Source: Circinella umbellata
Taxonomy: Eukaryota; Mucoromycota; Mucoromycetes; Mucorales; Lichtheimiaceae
Length of the DNA stretch: 64,000 nucleotides
Direction of reading: 5' to 3'
NCBI GenBank assembly: GCA_025093555.1
Contig: JAIWNF010000013.1
Span: 558,001 to 622,000 of the forward strand
Position 1 is the stretch's first letter. Each line of letters opens with the position of its first letter. Positions 59,834 through 64,000 of this stretch are shown here, in pieces. Both the position numbers and the translations under genes were made by a program. The notes beneath the pieces are model-generated. The model saw nothing but the letters and a program-made list of their open reading frames with translations, searched no databases and was not told where the DNA came from.

Positions 59834-62216
59834 TGTGATGAAGTTGCTATTAGAAAAGTATTGAAATGTAATGCAGAAAAGATAAAGAAAGAGCTTCGCG
59901 AAGTGAGTGTAGTTGAAAAAAAAATGCTTGATAGAGTTTGTGATAGAAGAAGCGAAAAGCAATGAAGAAGAAAATTGTTATTGTACTTTTTTCGAATTGC
60001 CAGGAAAATAGTCTACTTATATATACTTTGGCAAACCAGAGGGACAGGGATTGTTTTGGGGTAACAAAATATAGTTTATTTACACACCATAATAAACATG
60101 CACATATGTATAAATATGTAAGTACGCACACTAATATTATTAATATTCTATATACCTATCAATAACATATATAAGACTTGACATCAATTCCTTTTTTCTT
60201 CATATTCCGTCTAGTCGGTGTACTCTAAAAGAACAAAACAAAAACAACATATAAACAACACATTCGTTTCATTACTATCTATTTATTTTGTTCTTGATAA
60301 TATTAATATTATATATCAATATCAATATCAATATTTATTATTGTTATTATTATATTTTTGCTGCTTTGTTGTTGTTGCTCGTTTTTGCGTTGTTTCTTCC
60401 TTTTACCCTTCTCCTTTATATTTCTTACTCTAAAGTACAAAGGACTCTGTAGGGTTTTGGTGAAAAAAGTAACGCGGATGAAGGAGTAGTAGGTTTTTTT
60501 TTGGGGGGAGAGAGAGAGAGAAAAAGAGGTATGTGTATGAAGGGGGTAAAAGCTTTTTGGGGGTGGATTAAGAAAGGGTGATCATTGACTCCGGAATGTT
60601 TCTGTGCGCAAAAAAAAATATTGGTCTCGTTCTGCTATATTTTTTTGATGCAATTACTGGCTCGTTTCTACTTTAAAGGGGAATAAAATCATATGCAAGT
60701 GAAAGAAAAAGCTTGTGAGGCGGACCGAAATTGATCTGGTTTCTAAGATAGAAGGGATAAAGGGGATTCGCCGGATCTGCTTCTTTAGAGTAGGAGGTTA
60801 CGCAAAAGGGGATTAAAAAAAGTTTACTCTATAATAATAGACAATCATAATAAATAATAACAATAATGAACACTATTTTCCTCTTACTTCCTTAAATGGA
60901 CAAAGCCCAGAGCGTGGCAAGATATAAATAATAAAGGGATTCCGATGGCCCAATAATAGCAAACTTTTATTTATTATCAAACCAATCCAATAATATTACC
61001 AAAACGCGGTTGGCCTTTTTTTTTTTTATGGAAATGTGTGACACAGACAAACAATATACCTTATTTGGAAAAAAAGATCAGGCCAAAAAAGAAAAAAAAA
61101 ATATGCACGTAATCTCAATAATTCCATCATTACAATTTATGTTTAGTACTGCTGACAGTAGTAATTATTATTATTGTAATAGTAGTAATATGTAGGTATA
61201 AATGTGATGCACATGGGGGTTCTTGTTTATTTTCGTTCCTCTTCACATAAAATATACCACAAAGAATAATGAGAGTGATTCAAGGAACTAACAAAGGGGG
61301 AGTTTTATATATTATGTGGAAGGGTGAATATAGCTTCAATACACATAGACATACGTAATGATACTGGGTGCTAAATGTATGTGGGTGTGTTAACAAAGAA
61401 GGGTTTTCAGTTATAGGTGATGGGGTTGATATAATGATGTAAAAGTAGCTATGGCTTTCATATTTTTCCATTGATTTCACATTAGTTTTTCTCTTTTTTA
61501 ATTTTAAAAAAAAATTAGATCAAGCTTCATTCATATATATTAAAGCAAAGTCTTATTAAATAATTAGAAGTAGGACTTTTTTATATATCGTATCACAATT
61601 TACGAGGACTAAGAGCTTGTGTTTAGTATGGAATACTTCATCATCATTATAATCATAAATATACATGTAGATAATGATACAGATTAATTCTATAACTTGG
61701 CAAGTTTTATTCATTAAGCAAAACATTGATATCATGTATTAGATTTTGACCGTTATCGTCGAATATGAATGTCAGTCGATTGTGTTATCATTTATTATGC
61801 TACAAAACAGGATTAAGTAACGGGATCAGAAATACGCCCAGTCGGAATCAAAATTAAAAACAGTTTCGAATGACAATAGCTGAACATGTTTTGTAACTTT
61901 AAATCAGTTTTTTACTTATTTATTTATTTATGGTGTTCCAGTCTGATCAACATCACAATATACTCGCTTGTGCGTAAATAATTATATCATTAACATTTAG
62001 TACATGTAAAAGTAAATCGTTTATTATTATTATCATCTAGTTTGTCTCTTTTTGATAATGAGTTTTTAAAGTTACTATATTATATTAGTTGTGGTTCTAT
62101 CCTAAAAATGGTAAAGAGGTGATACGTTATTGCAGAAATATATCTATATAGTTTGGATGAGAGAGAGGGTATGTTTCGAACTTATCTTATTTATTAGCAA
62201 TTCTTTGATCATTATT

Positions 62217-62241
62217 AGCATTAGCATTAGCATTAGCATTA
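62217..62241. repeat. Short hexanucleotide tandem repeat (TTAGCA units)
   Basis: Four or so copies of a six-base unit in non-coding sequence. It differs from the TTAGGG telomere repeat and is too short for a telomere remnant call. Confidence 0.6.
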
Positions 62242-63033
62242 TTAGTATTAATATCAACATCATAAAAAGATCATGATCATGATCATAAATACGTTATGTT
62301 ATGAACAATATAAAGTACATTTTTGTCATTATTATGGAGCCACTGCTACCATTAATATTATTATAACTTATTGCTTTATATCATTAGTAAGTTTAAAATT
62401 CGATCTGTGCATGTACTATACTCTGAAAAGCTTTAGTAGAAGCGCCTCAATGTAAAATATAGGTGAACAGTATGCGTGTTTGTATATTTATGCTGGTTAA
62501 GAGAAGAAAGTGGGGAGATCGAGTAAAAGAATCCGTACATGAGGAGACTCCTACCTTTGTTAAGATATGTATTTTCTCCCCCCAAAAAAACATATTATCA
62601 CGATCGTAATACTATACAGTAAATCTACATATCTATTACTCTGCTACTATGTACCATTACTACTCCTTCTATCTCAGTATTATTACCCGTTCCTTTCTTT
62701 TAAAAATACAATATACTTTATTAATTACTAGTGAAGTGACATATATGTAAAGCTGACTATTTACCCTGCTTTAAAAAACCGGTTTTTTCCCTTTCATATT
62801 CATTTCGGCAATGTGCACGCGTCATATTGTAAAACATTTGATATGTACATATATTATTATAAACATCTAGTGGTTGGCGGTGTGATGTATAAAGGAAAAA
62901 CAAAATCCCTCTCCGATTCAAAAAAAAAAGTAATACATAGTAACAACATAATAAACAACATCATGCCATCTAATTTTATTTTGATGCAGTCAGAAATAAA
63001 ACATCTTGCTTTAAGACAACGATAACACTATGA

Positions 63034-63104
63034 CAACAACAACAACAACAACAACAGCAACAGCAACAGCAACAACAACAGCAACAGCAACAGCAACAGC
63101 AACA
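63034..63104 (+). repeat. (CAA/CAG)n tract
   Basis: About 23 triplets mixing CAA and CAG. In one frame this would encode poly-Gln and in another poly-Thr/Ala, but no ORF of useful length contains it. It might lie in an unrecognised exon or UTR. Confidence 0.6.
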
Positions 63105-63799
63105 GTAAGAATTGTCAAGTGATCAGTAAACAAAATAATAGTGTTTTTCTGTATAGTATACAGCTACCATGGTGACCTTCATTTTGGGTCTGCGTTTTGT
63201 TTGTTATTCTCTTTTTTCTGTTATCAGCTCTTCCAAGACTTCTCTACACCAACCACCTCCATATAACTTTCGCCTCCTTTTTTTTTTTGCGGGCTGGTCG
63301 GCATCAAGTTAATCTTAGTAAAAGAAGAAGTAAATGTACAGTTCATGCAAGTAATATTTGCTAACCCTGTATTAGTATGTGTCTGTTTATTATTATATTA
63401 AGTTATACTCATTTAGGTGTGAGACATATGGGGTCCTTCCCTAGGTTATGAGGAGGGAGAGGAGAAGGCGGTTTTAAACGATGGTAATAAAAGAAGGGAT
63501 TTTATTTATAAATTTAGTAGTAATAATAATTAATTCATATGATATTTACCAACAGTATTGCATTATAGTATTATTACAAAGATTACAAAATTGTGTAATA
63601 AGCAAAGGTGTCTTTTTTGGCTCTTTTTCAAGGAAATCGAAAGGTATGAGCAAAGAATTCAACAAATAGGCTAGTACAAACATCTTCAACTTTCTTTTCG
63701 ATCTTTCATTCATGATTCAATTACAATGAAAATGGGAGGGGGTGTTCAAAGAAAAAATAGAAAAATAATACGTAAATGGGATGGTTTTTAGTAACCACC

Positions 63800-63967
63800 T
63801 TACCAGAATGAGCCAAGATTTTTTCTCTTTTGTTCTTTCACATTACTATAATAGCCCCTTACAAAAAAATGTTTTCTTTCACTACATAAATATTGTCCTG
63901 ATTTAACCTCGGAGAATCCATCACCACCTGCATCGGCATCTTCACCAATACGGTTAAGATCTTGCCT
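63800..63967 (-). CDS. Possible partial exon of a gene running off the right edge
   Basis: On the minus strand, after a TTAATTAG acceptor-like site, the frame reads QDLNRIGEDADAGGDGFSEVKSGQYLCSERKHFF, then VKEQKRKNLGSFW and a TAA. The first 30 residues look coding (acidic, Gly-rich). The end could instead be a GTAAGG donor at about 63803. The upstream exons would lie beyond 64,000. The family is unknown. Confidence 0.3.
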   Translation of the reverse strand, partial: RQDLNRIGEDADAGGDGFSEVKSGQYLCSERKHFFVRGYYSNVKEQKRKNLGSFW

Positions 63968-64000
63968 AATTAACACAAAACTACACGTAATGCTCCTTTG

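Larger units (their letters stand above)
59834..63799. other. Long AT-rich intergenic region
   Basis: About 4 kb. The first 600 bp are the leader and promoter of the Myb-like gene, with simple repeats (TATCAA units near 60316). Other features are G-runs near 60500-60560, a (TTAGCA)n tract near 62217-62241 and a (CAA/CAG)n tract near 63034-63104. No gene was recognised. Confidence 0.5.

Noticed and set aside
62217..62241. Telomere-like repeat
   Set aside because: The unit is TTAGCA, too short and not TTAGGG.
63034..63104. CRISPR-like or coding repeat
   Set aside because: A simple CAA/CAG microsatellite; no spacers, and no host ORF could be built around it.

Overview
This is an AT-rich nuclear window of a filamentous fungus, most likely Mucoromycota and probably Mucorales. 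The evidence is many short GT-AG introns (about 60-150 bp), pyrimidine-rich leaders, a GPI-anchored CE4 chitin deacetylase, a full SART3-type splicing factor gene, DIRS, LINE, Fanzor-like and KDZ transposon remains, and long low-complexity Gln/Pro/Ser tracts in regulatory proteins. The species cannot be fixed from the sequence alone. All exon models were built by eye from splice sites and reading-frame continuity.

Layout. 1-3.9 kb holds no convincing gene. 3.9-7.9 kb carries a chitin deacetylase (cell wall) and Sec61 alpha (ER translocon), both on +. 9.1-12.8 kb is an 18-exon SART3-like U4/U6 recycling factor that appears to lack RRMs, convergent with a small secreted 8-Cys protein (12.95-13.2 kb, -). 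14.6-17.2 kb is an 856-aa low-complexity protein (-), with a decayed copy of its 5' end at 18.25-18.64 kb. 21.5-25.4 kb holds a PB1-domain protein, a Ser-rich small protein and a secreted GH16 glucanase-like enzyme. 25.7-34.6 kb is a graveyard: a TnpB/Fanzor tail, a SANT-like fragment, a LINE RT fragment, an SPX-domain pseudogene and a broken DIRS-type retrotransposon with an apparent internal inversion. 35.2-40.7 kb returns to host genes: a tristetraprolin-type CCCH protein (+), an Sds3-like Sin3/HDAC subunit (-) and an SPF30/SMNDC1-like Tudor splicing factor (-).

42.0-51.4 kb is the most interesting region. Next to Fanzor-like debris sits an apparently intact 7.5-kb KDZ-type DNA transposon (43,880-51,381). 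It has 207/208-bp terminal inverted repeats, a 7-bp target duplication, an 11-exon 854-aa transposase (+) and a 5-exon 291-aa passenger gene of unknown function (-). The inner end of each inverted repeat is the ATG of one of the two genes, so one duplicated promoter/leader drives both.

54.8-56.1 kb encodes an RraA/HMG-aldolase-like protein and 59.1-59.8 kb a Myb-like protein. The remainder to 64 kb is AT-rich intergenic DNA with microsatellites and one possible exon at the right edge. The host genes are unrelated housekeeping, wall and regulatory functions, with no functional cluster. Two splicing genes and two chromatin/RNA regulators lie in the window but are not obviously linked.
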